Shown here: piece by piece, positions 53,466 through 61,726 of the stretch
Layout of the letters: every line of letters begins with the position of its first letter
Numbering within the stretch: the first letter of the stretch is position 1
Assembly: GCF_001598695.1 (NCBI RefSeq)
Contig: NZ_BCZK01000001.1
Coordinates: 186,001-250,000 of the forward strand
DNA length: 64,000 nucleotides
Direction: 5' to 3'
Origin: Klebsiella oxytoca NBRC 105695
Lineage (GTDB): Bacteria > Pseudomonadota > Gammaproteobacteria > Enterobacterales > Enterobacteriaceae
Notes under the pieces: generated by a model
The model's database searches: none
The model's input: the letters and a program-made list of their open reading frames with translations, nothing else
Told to the model about the DNA's origin: nothing
Made by a program: the position numbers and the translations under genes

Positions 53466-54203
53466 ATGTTAAGCGTTTTACCCGGATCGCTGTTTTCACG
53501 GATCCGCATTTTCCTTGGCCGCCTTAAGCCGCACGCGTTACCGGTCGCCAGAAAACATATCGTTCTGGCGTCAATAGGCGCCGGGACGGGGCTGGCGGTC
53601 ACCAGTATGTTTAGTCACTGGCTATTAGGCGAGGTCAATATCTGGTTTATCGCCCCGATGGGCGCGTCGGCGGTGTTGCTGTTTGGCGTGCCGAGCAGTC
53701 CACTGGCCCAACCGTGGTCGATAGTCGGCGGTAATGTCCTTTCAGCGCTGATTGGCGTGACCGTGGGAATCGCCATCCCTAACCTGGCCCTGGCCTGCGG
53801 CGTGGCGGCAGGGTTGGCGATCGCCGGCATGTATTTCCTGCGCTGCCTGCATCCGCCGGGCGGCGCGGTGGCGTTAACGGCGATCCTCGGCGGGGCGGGG
53901 ATACAGAGCGAAGGCTATCACTTTGTTCTGACTCCGGTGTTACTCAACTCATTGATGCTGGCGATGCTGGCCATTGTTTTTAATAACCTGGTCGGACGGC
54001 GCTACCCGCATCCGCTGGCGGCGGAGGAAGTGAAGGCGAAAGCGGAGGCGGTGCCGCTGGGCATATCCGTGACGCGCGAAGATATTCATGTGGCCCTGCT
54101 GGACGGTCAGTTTCTCGACATTGATGAAGACGACGTGCAGGAGCTGCTGGAAAATATTGAACAAAAAGCCAGACAGCGTATCGCCAGCGCCCAGCGATCC
54201 TGA
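53466..54203 (+). CDS. HPP-family membrane protein
   Basis: 245 residues; four or five membrane helices (residues about 35-170) with the signature CLHPPGGAVALTAILGG, then a hydrophilic C-terminal tail of about 60 residues. HPP proteins in cyanobacteria and plastids have been linked to nitrite transport; in enterobacteria the role is unknown. It shares a 186-base divergent promoter region with the homocysteinase-like gene. No strong ribosome site (AGCTGCACA before the ATG). Confidence 0.85.
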   Translation: MLSVLPGSLFSRIRIFLGRLKPHALPVARKHIVLASIGAGTGLAVTSMFSHWLLGEVNIWFIAPMGASAVLLFGVPSSPLAQPWSIVGGNVLSALIGVTVGIAIPNLALACGVAAGLAIAGMYFLRCLHPPGGAVALTAILGGAGIQSEGYHFVLTPVLLNSLMLAMLAIVFNNLVGRRYPHPLAAEEVKAKAEAVPLGISVTREDIHVALLDGQFLDIDEDDVQELLENIEQKARQRIASAQRS

Positions 54204-54580
54204 CGACCCTGGCTCTCTGGGGAACGCGGATTAATCCACGGGTTCCCCTTCGTATAGCCTTCCTCCCCAGCCATTAGCCTGAACCACGCATTTTGCTCCC
54301 CCCGAAAGCGACAAGCTCTGCGGATCGTGACTGCGATCGACAAAATTGGCCATTCAATGAGCAAAAAGTTGACGCCCTTAACGAAATGAATATTTCAAAA
54401 TAACTTGTTATGGATTTTTTAATCCGTGAGAGTATAACAAGTTGTTAAATAATGCACCCGGGTGCAAAAAGGTGCAAATGTATTCCTGATGCCAGAACCT
54501 GCCGTATCTGGATCGGCAATGTGATCTTTTTATTCATAAAAACAAAACGATAGAACGCTCATCCCTGACAGGACAACAAA
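54204..54580. other. Upstream region of the MFS operon
   Basis: No gene. Holds the operator-like palindrome at 54453-54466, a GGATTTTTTAATCC inverted repeat near 54413-54426 and a TATAAC box near 54433. Confidence 0.6.
54453..54476. promoter_or_regulatory. Operator-like palindrome with extra half-site
   Basis: TGCACCCGGGTGCA is a perfect 14-bp palindrome with a central CG pair, typical of LacI-family sites, and a further GGTGCA half follows at 54471-54476. The LacI-type regulator at 58572 is the likely binder. Confidence 0.5.
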
Positions 54581-56005
54581 ATGACCGATCATGTGATAAC
54601 TGAAAGTCGTAAAACAGATAATGATAAGAAAATCAGATTAATAACCCTCGTCTCAACCATTGGTGGGCTGTGTTTTGGCTATGACACCGGGGTTATTTCC
54701 GGCGCGCTGATTTTCATGAAGAACGATCTTGGCCTCACTCCTCTGCAGGAAGGGCTGGTGACATCGTTTTTATTATTCGGCGCGGCAATCGGCTCCGTTG
54801 GCGGCGGCTGGCTGTCCGACCGCCAGGGGCGGCGGAAAAATATTCTGTGGGTAGCGGTGATTTTTATCTTTGGCGCCCTCGGTACCGCCGTCGCGTGGGA
54901 TATGTCGTCGATGATAATCGCCCGCTTTATCCTCGGCCTGGCGGTTGGTTGTGCGTCAGTGACGGTGCCGATTTATATTTCAGAGCTGGCGCGGCCCGCG
55001 CAGCGTGAACGGCTGGTGACGGTCAACGAACTGATGATCGTCACCGGGCAATTTCTCGCTTACTCCGTCAACGCTTCCATCGTCAATTTCTATCCCGACA
55101 TGTCGCACAACTGGCGGCTGATGCTGGCTATTCCGGCGCTGCCCGGCGCGCTGCTGTGGATTGGAATGCTGGTAATGCCGGAGTCTCCGCGCTTCTTCGT
55201 GCGTAAGGGGCAAATAGACAAAGCGGTTGCGGTGCTGAAAACGATTCGTCGGCCTGAAGAGGTGGAGCAGGAGATCCGCGATATCCAGCAGGTGAGTCAG
55301 ATTGGCATCAACCATGGCCGATTTGTTGACGAGCTGAAGAAAAAATGGGTGCTGCAGCTGATTTTGATCGGGCTGATGATTGTGCTGGCAACGCGCGTAA
55401 CCGGCGTGAATACCATTATGTACTACGCGCCGACGGTGCTGAAAGCCACCGGACTTGGCGATGCGGCGGCGGTGACCGGCGCCGTGGCTAATGGCGTCGT
55501 GTCTATTCTGGCCACGCTACTAGGGATGCTGTTAATTGGCAGGCATTCCCGACGGAAAATGTTCTTTACCGGACAGATCGGCGTCACCCTTAGCCTGGTG
55601 TTGATTGGTCTCTCGTTCAAGCTCTTCTTCCATATGGAAACCGTTGATGGCGTCAGTGGCTTGCACGCCAACTTTACCGGCGCCAGCTACATCATCCTTG
55701 CCCTGATGCTGATGTTTCTGACCTTTATGCAGGGTTGGATCGCACCGGTGTTCTGGCTGATGCTTGCGGAAATTTACCCGCTGCGGATGCGCGGTCTGGG
55801 TATGGGTTTTGCGGTATTCGGTTTATGGATATTTGACTTCATCATTCAGTCTATTTTCCCGATTTTACTCAACAGCTACGGCGGCGGAATGACCTTCGGT
55901 TTCTTCGCGGTAACCAACGTCATAATGCTGATTCTGCTGGTGAAGTTCCTGCCGGAAACCCGTGGCTTAACTCTTGAACAAATTGAACAAAAATTCAGAT
56001 TCTGA
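54581..56005 (+). CDS. MFS sugar/polyol porter (IolT-like)
   Basis: 474 residues, 12 helices. Sugar porter motifs: GYDTGVISGALIFMK, WLSDRQGRRKN, PESPRFFVRKGQ, and PETRGLTLEQIEQKF at the end. It belongs with the myo-inositol:H+ symporters (IolT). First gene of an operon with a dehydrogenase, PTS EIIA and a TIM-barrel isomerase, so it probably imports a cyclitol or related polyol. CAGGACAACAAA is a modest ribosome site. Confidence 0.88.
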   Translation: MTDHVITESRKTDNDKKIRLITLVSTIGGLCFGYDTGVISGALIFMKNDLGLTPLQEGLVTSFLLFGAAIGSVGGGWLSDRQGRRKNILWVAVIFIFGALGTAVAWDMSSMIIARFILGLAVGCASVTVPIYISELARPAQRERLVTVNELMIVTGQFLAYSVNASIVNFYPDMSHNWRLMLAIPALPGALLWIGMLVMPESPRFFVRKGQIDKAVAVLKTIRRPEEVEQEIRDIQQVSQIGINHGRFVDELKKKWVLQLILIGLMIVLATRVTGVNTIMYYAPTVLKATGLGDAAAVTGAVANGVVSILATLLGMLLIGRHSRRKMFFTGQIGVTLSLVLIGLSFKLFFHMETVDGVSGLHANFTGASYIILALMLMFLTFMQGWIAPVFWLMLAEIYPLRMRGLGMGFAVFGLWIFDFIIQSIFPILLNSYGGGMTFGFFAVTNVIMLILLVKFLPETRGLTLEQIEQKFRF

Positions 56006-56026
56006 TTTAGCGACATGGAGGAATAT

Positions 56027-57037
56027 ATGACAGTTAATATCGGTTTAATTGGTTTAGGTATGATTGGGCGCGATCATCTCCAGCGTTTTCAGACGGTGAT
56101 TCAGAACGCCAGGGTCAGCGCCGTCTGCGATATCAATCGTAATGTTACCGACACTATTGCCCGCGAATATGGCGCTCAACCCTATTACGATGCGGTCGAA
56201 ATGATTCAATCGGACGACGTGGATGCGATCTTTATTTGTTCTATTGGTCCGGTACATAAAGAACAAATTCTGGCGGCCATCAAGGCAGGTAAACCGGTGT
56301 TTTGCGAAAAGCCGCTGACCCCAACCGCGGATGAAGCCAAAGCGATTATTGATGCTGAAGTGGCCTACGGCAAACGTATGCTGCAGCTGGGTTTTATGCG
56401 CCGTTTCGACCCAGGGTACAACCAGCTTAAAGCGACTCTGGATAGCGGTGAACTGGGGGAAATATTGCTCATCCATTGCGCACATCGCAACGCCTCCGTG
56501 CCAGAAAGCTACACCCTGGAGATGGCGATTAACGATTCGGCGACCCACGAGATCGATATTATCCGCTATCTGCTTAACGAAAATATCGTTTCGGTACGCG
56601 TCGATAAACCACAGAAGAAAACGCGCAGAGCCTGCGCGCATCTGCAGGATCCGTTGATTGTGATTTTTGAAACCGAATCCGGCGTACGTATTGATGATGA
56701 GCTGTTTGTTAACTGCGATTATGGTTACGACATTCGCTGTGAAGTGATTGGCGAAAATGCCATTAGCGCATTGACCGAACAGGCTCTCACCACCGTCCGT
56801 TCGGCACAGGGTTATAGCCGCGCTATCCCCAAAACCTGTATGGAACGTTTCGCCACCGCCTACGATCGCGAGGTGCAGAATTTCGTTGACCGGGTAAACC
56901 TGGGGGCGGAGATGAGCGGGCCATCATCGTGGGACGGATTTGTCGTGGCGATGGTATGCGATGCTGGCCTGGCATCGCTGAAGGATGGCGAAAAGCACGC
57001 GGTCTCTCTGCCGGAGTGTCCGGCGCTCTACCGCTGA
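56027..57037 (+). CDS. Gfo/Idh/MocA oxidoreductase (inositol dehydrogenase-like)
   Basis: 336 residues. N-terminal Rossmann fold NIGLIGLGMIGRDHLQRF, the cofactor/catalytic motif CEKPLTPTADEAK with the key lysine, and in the C-terminal domain NDSATHEIDIIRYL with the Asp-His pair used by inositol 2-dehydrogenases. GGAGG lies five bases before the ATG at 56027; the ATG at 56015 itself overlaps that site and is not used. The substrate is inferred from the neighbours. Confidence 0.88.
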   Translation: MTVNIGLIGLGMIGRDHLQRFQTVIQNARVSAVCDINRNVTDTIAREYGAQPYYDAVEMIQSDDVDAIFICSIGPVHKEQILAAIKAGKPVFCEKPLTPTADEAKAIIDAEVAYGKRMLQLGFMRRFDPGYNQLKATLDSGELGEILLIHCAHRNASVPESYTLEMAINDSATHEIDIIRYLLNENIVSVRVDKPQKKTRRACAHLQDPLIVIFETESGVRIDDELFVNCDYGYDIRCEVIGENAISALTEQALTTVRSAQGYSRAIPKTCMERFATAYDREVQNFVDRVNLGAEMSGPSSWDGFVVAMVCDAGLASLKDGEKHAVSLPECPALYR

Positions 57038-57060
57038 CCTATTAACGAAGGGAGAGGCGC

Positions 57061-57510
57061 ATGTTAACGCTGAAACCAGAAGATATTTTTATTGGCTGTC
57101 GGGCGAATTCAAAGAAAAAGGCGCTGCGTATTGCCGCGGATTCCCTGCAGGCCAGCGGCTACGTCAGCGAGGGTTTTTTTGAATCGATGGTGGATCGCGA
57201 AAAGGCGCTCTCTACCTGGCTCGGGGCGGGAGTGGCGATGCCCCACTGTAGCAAAGAGGGGATCGACCTCGTGCGGCAAACCGGTTTCCAGCTGTTTCAG
57301 TTCCCGGATGGCGTGGGCTGGGGGGAGGGGAAAGTGGCTTTCCTTGTGGTCGCCGTGGCGGCAAAAAATAATGAACACATTGATGTTATAGCGGATCTGG
57401 CAGACCTGCTTGATGACGAAGTGAAAACCACGCTGCTGGCCAGCGCCGACAGCAAAGACGCGTTTATGCAGATCCTCGAAGGACACTCATTTAAGAAGGA
57501 TAGAATATGA
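57061..57510 (+). CDS. Stand-alone PTS EIIA (fructose/mannitol type)
   Basis: 149 residues, one EIIA_2 domain. The phosphoryl-accepting histidine is H62 in GAGVAMPHCSKEG. There is no EIIB or EIIC in the operon, whose transporter is an MFS porter, so this EIIA cannot be part of a complete permease here; it may regulate the transporter or an enzyme by phosphorylation state, or donate to an EIIB elsewhere. GGGAGAGG is the ribosome site; its stop overlaps the next start by four bases. Confidence 0.88.
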   Translation: MLTLKPEDIFIGCRANSKKKALRIAADSLQASGYVSEGFFESMVDREKALSTWLGAGVAMPHCSKEGIDLVRQTGFQLFQFPDGVGWGEGKVAFLVVAVAAKNNEHIDVIADLADLLDDEVKTTLLASADSKDAFMQILEGHSFKKDRI

Positions 57511-58448
57511 AACTGGCACTCTGTACCGATGTTCTCGCCGGCCTGGCGTTCCCGGAAATGCTCGATCGCGTCAAGCAGTACGGCATTACGGGCGTGGAGA
57601 TGACCGTAGGCGGTTGGTCGCCCTGTCCACATGTTAAAACTGAAGAACTGCTGGCTTCTTCGGCAGCGCTGGCGGCGTTTCGCGGAGAACTGGAAAAGCG
57701 CGGAATGGAGATCGTTGCGCTGAACTGTTCGGGTAACCCGCTGGCCCCCGGCGCGCTGGGCGAGAAGCATACCGCCAGCAGCTATCGTACCGTCGAGCTG
57801 GCGGCAAAGCTGGGGGTGAAAAAGATTGTCATGATGAGCGGCCTGCCGGGCGGCGGGCCGGACGATAAAATCCCTAACTGGATCACCTCGACGGTTTCCT
57901 GGCCGGACTATATGCCAGGCGTGATCGATTACCAGTGGAACGAGGTTGCTATTCCCTGGTGGCAGGCTTTTACCCGCCATGCGGCTGAACACGGCATCGA
58001 ACAGATTGCTCTCGAGGAATTCCCCAGCCAGCTGGTTTACAACCCGAGCACGCTGCTGCGCCTGCGCGATGCGGTTGGCGACATAATCGGCATGAATCTC
58101 GATCCGTCGCATCTGATCGCCATGGGGGCAGACCCGATTGCCGCAGCCCGTAAGCTTGAAGGGGTGATTTATCACGTCCACGGTAAAGACGCGCGTATTG
58201 AACGCGGGCTGGCGGATGTCGACGGCTTACTGGAATACCAGCCGGTCACGCAGACCAAAACCCGCACCTGGAACTACGTGGCGGTTGGCTGTGGACAGGA
58301 TTTGAAGTGGTGGAAAGAGTTCTTCTCGGTGCTGCGCATGACCGGATATAACGGTTATGTGTCGCTGGAGATGGAGGACCTGACGATGAGCGTTGAAGCA
58401 GGGCTACGGACGTCGATTGATGCCCTCAACGCCACATTAAGTCAGTGA
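57507..58448 (+). CDS. Sugar-phosphate isomerase/epimerase (TIM barrel)
   Basis: 313 residues of the xylose isomerase-like AP-endonuclease-2 fold. Metal ligands are plausible in LEEFPSQLVYN, NLDPSHLIAMG, YHVHGKDARI and SLEMEDLTMS. Relatives act in inositol and sugar catabolism (IolE/IolH/IolI) as isomerases or dehydratases. Translationally coupled to the EIIA gene (ATGA overlap). Last gene of the operon before a strong terminator. Confidence 0.87.
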   Translation: MKLALCTDVLAGLAFPEMLDRVKQYGITGVEMTVGGWSPCPHVKTEELLASSAALAAFRGELEKRGMEIVALNCSGNPLAPGALGEKHTASSYRTVELAAKLGVKKIVMMSGLPGGGPDDKIPNWITSTVSWPDYMPGVIDYQWNEVAIPWWQAFTRHAAEHGIEQIALEEFPSQLVYNPSTLLRLRDAVGDIIGMNLDPSHLIAMGADPIAAARKLEGVIYHVHGKDARIERGLADVDGLLEYQPVTQTKTRTWNYVAVGCGQDLKWWKEFFSVLRMTGYNGYVSLEMEDLTMSVEAGLRTSIDALNATLSQ

Positions 58449-58454
58449 CAACGG

Positions 58455-58499
58455 GCCGCGTTTTCCCTCCGGGGGGCGGGAGAACGCGGCGCGTTTTTT
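58455..58499 (+). terminator. Terminator of the catabolic operon
   Basis: 13-bp stem with one wobble pair (58455-58467 with 58478-58490) followed by six T. Confidence 0.88.
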
Positions 58500-58524
58500 G
58501 TTGAGCGGATTCTATCTTGCTGTA

Positions 58525-58565
58525 TTTTACGTTCTATTGGATGTTTTTTATCAGGAACGTTAAAA
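58525..58565. repeat. Inverted repeat before the LacI-type gene
   Basis: TTTTACGTTC (58525-58534) faces GAACGTTAAAA (58555-58565) just before the start codon; possible autoregulatory site. Confidence 0.35.
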
Positions 58566-58571
58566 CCGAGT

Positions 58572-59576
58572 ATGAGCGCCCCAAAACGACAAAAAGCGAC
58601 CGCCAGCGACGTTGCGTTACTGGCTGGCGTCTCCAAATGGACGGTTTCCCGGGCATTTACCCCCGGGGCCTCCATCCAGCCCAAAACCCGGGAAGAGGTG
58701 ATGAAAGCCGCTAATATTCTGGGATATCGACCAAATTTACTGGCGCGTAGCCTGACGCAAAAGCAAACGCATATTATTGGCGTGGCGGTCGACGAGTTAC
58801 GCAATCCCAACATGGTGCTGCTGCTTAACGAAGTGACTCGCCAGCTGCAGAATCGCGGCTACATGGCGCTGGTGATTAACGTCACCGATGAAGAAAATAC
58901 CCGCACAGCGATGGCGCTGGCTTACCAGCTCCAGGTTGACGGTATCTTGTTTATGGCCACGGTGCTGACACCGGAACTTATCGCGATTGCCACTGAAATT
59001 CATCGCGTTCCGCTGGTGCAGATTGGCCGTAATACCGATCATCCGGAAATCCAGGTGGTCAATATCGATGGTCGGCTTGCCGGAAAGCAGCTTGCTGAAC
59101 TGCTACTGGCGCAGGGGCATCGCACTTTTGGCTATATGAAGGGTCCGGATACCGCTTCCCACCATTTAATGAGGATGGAAGGATACGAAGCGGCGCTGGA
59201 GCAGGCAGGCTGCCGGCTTGATACTCTGCTGGTTGCCGGCCAGTATTTACGTACCCGGGGATATGCGGCGATGAGTGACTATCTGGACGCGACGCCCGCA
59301 GGCGAAAGAGTAGATGCCCTGTTTTGTGAAAACGATATTCTGGCGATAGGCGCGCTTCAGGCGCTGCGCGAGCGCGATTTAACGATGGGTATTGTCGGTT
59401 TCGATAATATCGATGAGGCGGCGGCGCCGGAATGGCAGCTAACGACCTACGATCAGCGACGGGAGCGGCTGGTGGAAGAGGCGTTGAATCGGCTCATTGA
59501 TGCTGCTGAAGGGCCGACGGCGACGTGGCGCACCGGGGAACCCATCGTGCGCCAGTCGCATCGTCGGCAGAGCTAA
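58572..59576 (+). CDS. LacI-family transcription regulator
   Basis: 334 residues. The N-terminal helix-turn-helix ASDVALLAGVSKWTVSRAFT and hinge helix RPNLLARSLTQ are followed by the sugar-binding domain (IIGVAVDELRNPN...; FCENDILAIGALQAL; GIVGFDNIDEAA). It is the obvious local regulator of the MFS-dehydrogenase-EIIA-isomerase operon, probably through the palindrome at 54453. Its last four bases overlap the convergent tautomerase gene. Confidence 0.92.
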   Translation: MSAPKRQKATASDVALLAGVSKWTVSRAFTPGASIQPKTREEVMKAANILGYRPNLLARSLTQKQTHIIGVAVDELRNPNMVLLLNEVTRQLQNRGYMALVINVTDEENTRTAMALAYQLQVDGILFMATVLTPELIAIATEIHRVPLVQIGRNTDHPEIQVVNIDGRLAGKQLAELLLAQGHRTFGYMKGPDTASHHLMRMEGYEAALEQAGCRLDTLLVAGQYLRTRGYAAMSDYLDATPAGERVDALFCENDILAIGALQALRERDLTMGIVGFDNIDEAAAPEWQLTTYDQRRERLVEEALNRLIDAAEGPTATWRTGEPIVRQSHRRQS

Positions 59577-59962
59577 AGGTCGCCGGTAATATACTGCGCT
59601 ACGCCGTGAGCAAAACTCCAGTCCCCTTTGTGGTTGCTGATTACCGAGATCATGAGATCCTCGCCGCTCAGACCGCTGTGCTCCTCAAGCTCAGCCTGCA
59701 GAGTGGCATAAAAAAGCTGCTTCTGCGCTTCGCTGCGCGGGCTGGTATAAACCCTCACCACCACTATGTCCCGGCTTCGCGTCAGCCCCAGCCCGGTATC
59801 CTCAATAATCATATGGTGAGCTTTGTTTTCGTGAACAATCTGGTAGCGGTCACGCTCTGGCACCTTGAACGCCTGCACAACGGCGCGATGTGCCGCATCC
59901 AGCAGGGTTTTGATCTCGTTTTCGCTGCGTCCTTCAATGATATCAAACGTCAGTAATGGCAT
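59573..59962 (-). CDS. Tautomerase-superfamily protein
   Basis: 129 residues. Starts MPLLTFDIIEGRSENEIKTL, so after Met removal Pro is the N-terminal catalytic base; the length of about 130 (two fused beta-alpha-beta units) fits the malonate semialdehyde decarboxylase/tautomerase type and not the 60-residue 4-OT type. Arg residues in GLGLTRSRDIVVVRVY are likely substrate ligands. Divergent from the LysR regulator. Confidence 0.85.
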   Translation of the reverse strand: MPLLTFDIIEGRSENEIKTLLDAAHRAVVQAFKVPERDRYQIVHENKAHHMIIEDTGLGLTRSRDIVVVRVYTSPRSEAQKQLFYATLQAELEEHSGLSGEDLMISVISNHKGDWSFAHGVAQYITGDL

Positions 59963-60072
59963 AGCAGATGGTCCTTATTGTCGGATTTACCTCGGTGAAA
60001 GAGATGCTACCTCGTGCTGAAGTCGGTAAAAACCGCTATATTTGAACTCATTGTTTTTCTCTGTGAACAATC

Positions 60073-60993
60073 ATGATGAGCGAAATCCGCCCGGACATTT
60101 ACTGGACCCACCTGTACTGGCTGACGGTACTGGAGGAGCAAAAAAGCTATACTCGCGCCGCGGAAAAGCTGGCGGTCAGCAAGTCCGCCATTAGCCAGAA
60201 AATAAGCGAACTGGAGCGAGTCACCGGCAAGACGCTGGTGCACCGCACCACCCGCAGCGTGACCCTAAGCGAAGATGGCCAGCGGCTGGTGGCGGAACTA
60301 AACGAACCGTTTGGGCAGATCCGCGAGATTTTTACCGGCACCTGCGATGATGAGGGCGGCCCGCTGCGCGGAACGCTGCGCCTTACCGCGCCGGTGGCGT
60401 TCTCTCGACAGCAGCTGGTTCCGGCCATCACGCCTTTTCTGCATCAGCACCCGCAGCTTCATCTGCAGCTGGAGGTGACCGATCGGCTGGTGTCGCTCGC
60501 CAGCGAAGGGTTTGATATTGCCATTCGCCACTGTCGTCGCGAGCTGCTGCCGGAGACCCACGTAGCCTGGCCGCTATGCCGTACGGCAACCCTGGTGGTC
60601 GCCTCGGCGGACTACATTCGTCGCTTTGGTCGCCCCGATTCGCCTGACGCGTTGCGTCAGCATCAATGCCTGACCTACCCGCGCGGGCCGCAAAGCCCGC
60701 ACTGGACCTTTGAGCGCGACGACGAGCGGGTGAGCGTGAAGGTGCAGGGGCCATTTGCCACCAATAACAGCGAATCCCTGCGCGATGCGGTGCTGGCGGG
60801 GCTGGGAATTGCCTTACTGCCGGATTTTAGCGCCAGGGAGGCGATTGGCCGCGGGCTGGTACAGGAGCTCTTGCCGGAATGGCGGCCGGTGGATGTGTTT
60901 GCGGAAAGTCTCTACGTTATTCGCCCCTATGCGCCGCGCGTATCGCGGGCAGTTGAGACCTTTAGCCGCTATCTGAAGACGACCTTCAGCTAA
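60073..60993 (+). CDS. LysR-family regulator
   Basis: 306 residues. Winged helix: LYWLTVLEEQKSYTRAAEKL with VSKSAISQKISELER; effector domain from about residue 95 (LRLTAPVAFSRQQLVPAI). Divergent from the tautomerase gene, 110 bases apart, the usual layout for a LysR regulator and its target. Start at 60073 or the next ATG at 60076. The stop overlaps the convergent lipoate-ligase-like gene. Confidence 0.9.
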   Translation: MMSEIRPDIYWTHLYWLTVLEEQKSYTRAAEKLAVSKSAISQKISELERVTGKTLVHRTTRSVTLSEDGQRLVAELNEPFGQIREIFTGTCDDEGGPLRGTLRLTAPVAFSRQQLVPAITPFLHQHPQLHLQLEVTDRLVSLASEGFDIAIRHCRRELLPETHVAWPLCRTATLVVASADYIRRFGRPDSPDALRQHQCLTYPRGPQSPHWTFERDDERVSVKVQGPFATNNSESLRDAVLAGLGIALLPDFSAREAIGRGLVQELLPEWRPVDVFAESLYVIRPYAPRVSRAVETFSRYLKTTFS

Positions 60994-61717
60994 TATTCTG
61001 TAACTCCTGCACCAGCGCCTCGCGAAAGCGGGGGAGCAAATCGGCTGGTTGTGTCACAAGTTCGGCAAGCGTCACGGTTTTCTCGGCGCGGTATACCCGT
61101 CCGCTGCCGAGCCGGGCTTCGAAATCATTGGCCGCCCGATGGGCAGCCTGCAGCTCGACGTCCAGCAGGATCACCGCGTGCGCGAGGACCACATGGCCCC
61201 GTCCTGCCGGCATGGGGCGCCAGTACTGGGCCGTGCCGGCTATTTTTCGCACCTGCCCGCCTTCGCCGCAGGCCAGATTATAGCGACCATCGCAAAATGA
61301 ACCGCTGACCGCCTGAAAGTGGCTGGCTACGCCAAAGGTTGAAAGCGTACGCTGCAACAGGCCGCAGAGGAAAAGATAAATCGGCTCTGCGGCTTCGCCC
61401 AGCGAGTGATAAACCGGCCAGGCCAGACTGAGATTGACAATTCCCGGCCCCTGCGGGACCAGGCCGCCGCCGGAGCGGCGCTGCCAGACCGGCCATCCCC
61501 GGCTGGCAAACTGCTCGCTTACCGCCGGGAGTTCGGCAAATTTGCGATAGCTTCCCGGCACCACAAATCCCTGCGGAGCCTGCCAGAGCTGGGCCACCGC
61601 TTCCCCGTCGCGTGCCCGGTCAAACAGCGGCTGCTCGGCAAGCGTCGGATCGGCGCAGTAGTGAAGCGGCAGCTGCTGGTGATGAAAGCGCTGCGGCCAG
61701 CAGGGCTCCTGAATCAT
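60986..61717 (-). CDS. Lipoate-protein ligase-like protein
   Basis: 243 residues, biotin/lipoyl ligase (LplA/LipB) fold. RRSGGGLVPQGPGIVNLSLA corresponds to the LplA RRxSGGGAVxHD region and KIAGTAQYWRP to its catalytic-lysine segment. It would attach lipoate or octanoate to carrier domains, or act as a transferase. Ten bases downstream of shiA and on the same strand, so co-transcribed with it. Confidence 0.82.
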   Translation of the reverse strand: MIQEPCWPQRFHHQQLPLHYCADPTLAEQPLFDRARDGEAVAQLWQAPQGFVVPGSYRKFAELPAVSEQFASRGWPVWQRRSGGGLVPQGPGIVNLSLAWPVYHSLGEAAEPIYLFLCGLLQRTLSTFGVASHFQAVSGSFCDGRYNLACGEGGQVRKIAGTAQYWRPMPAGRGHVVLAHAVILLDVELQAAHRAANDFEARLGSGRVYRAEKTVTLAELVTQPADLLPRFREALVQELQNIS

Positions 61718-61726
61718 GGCAACTCC

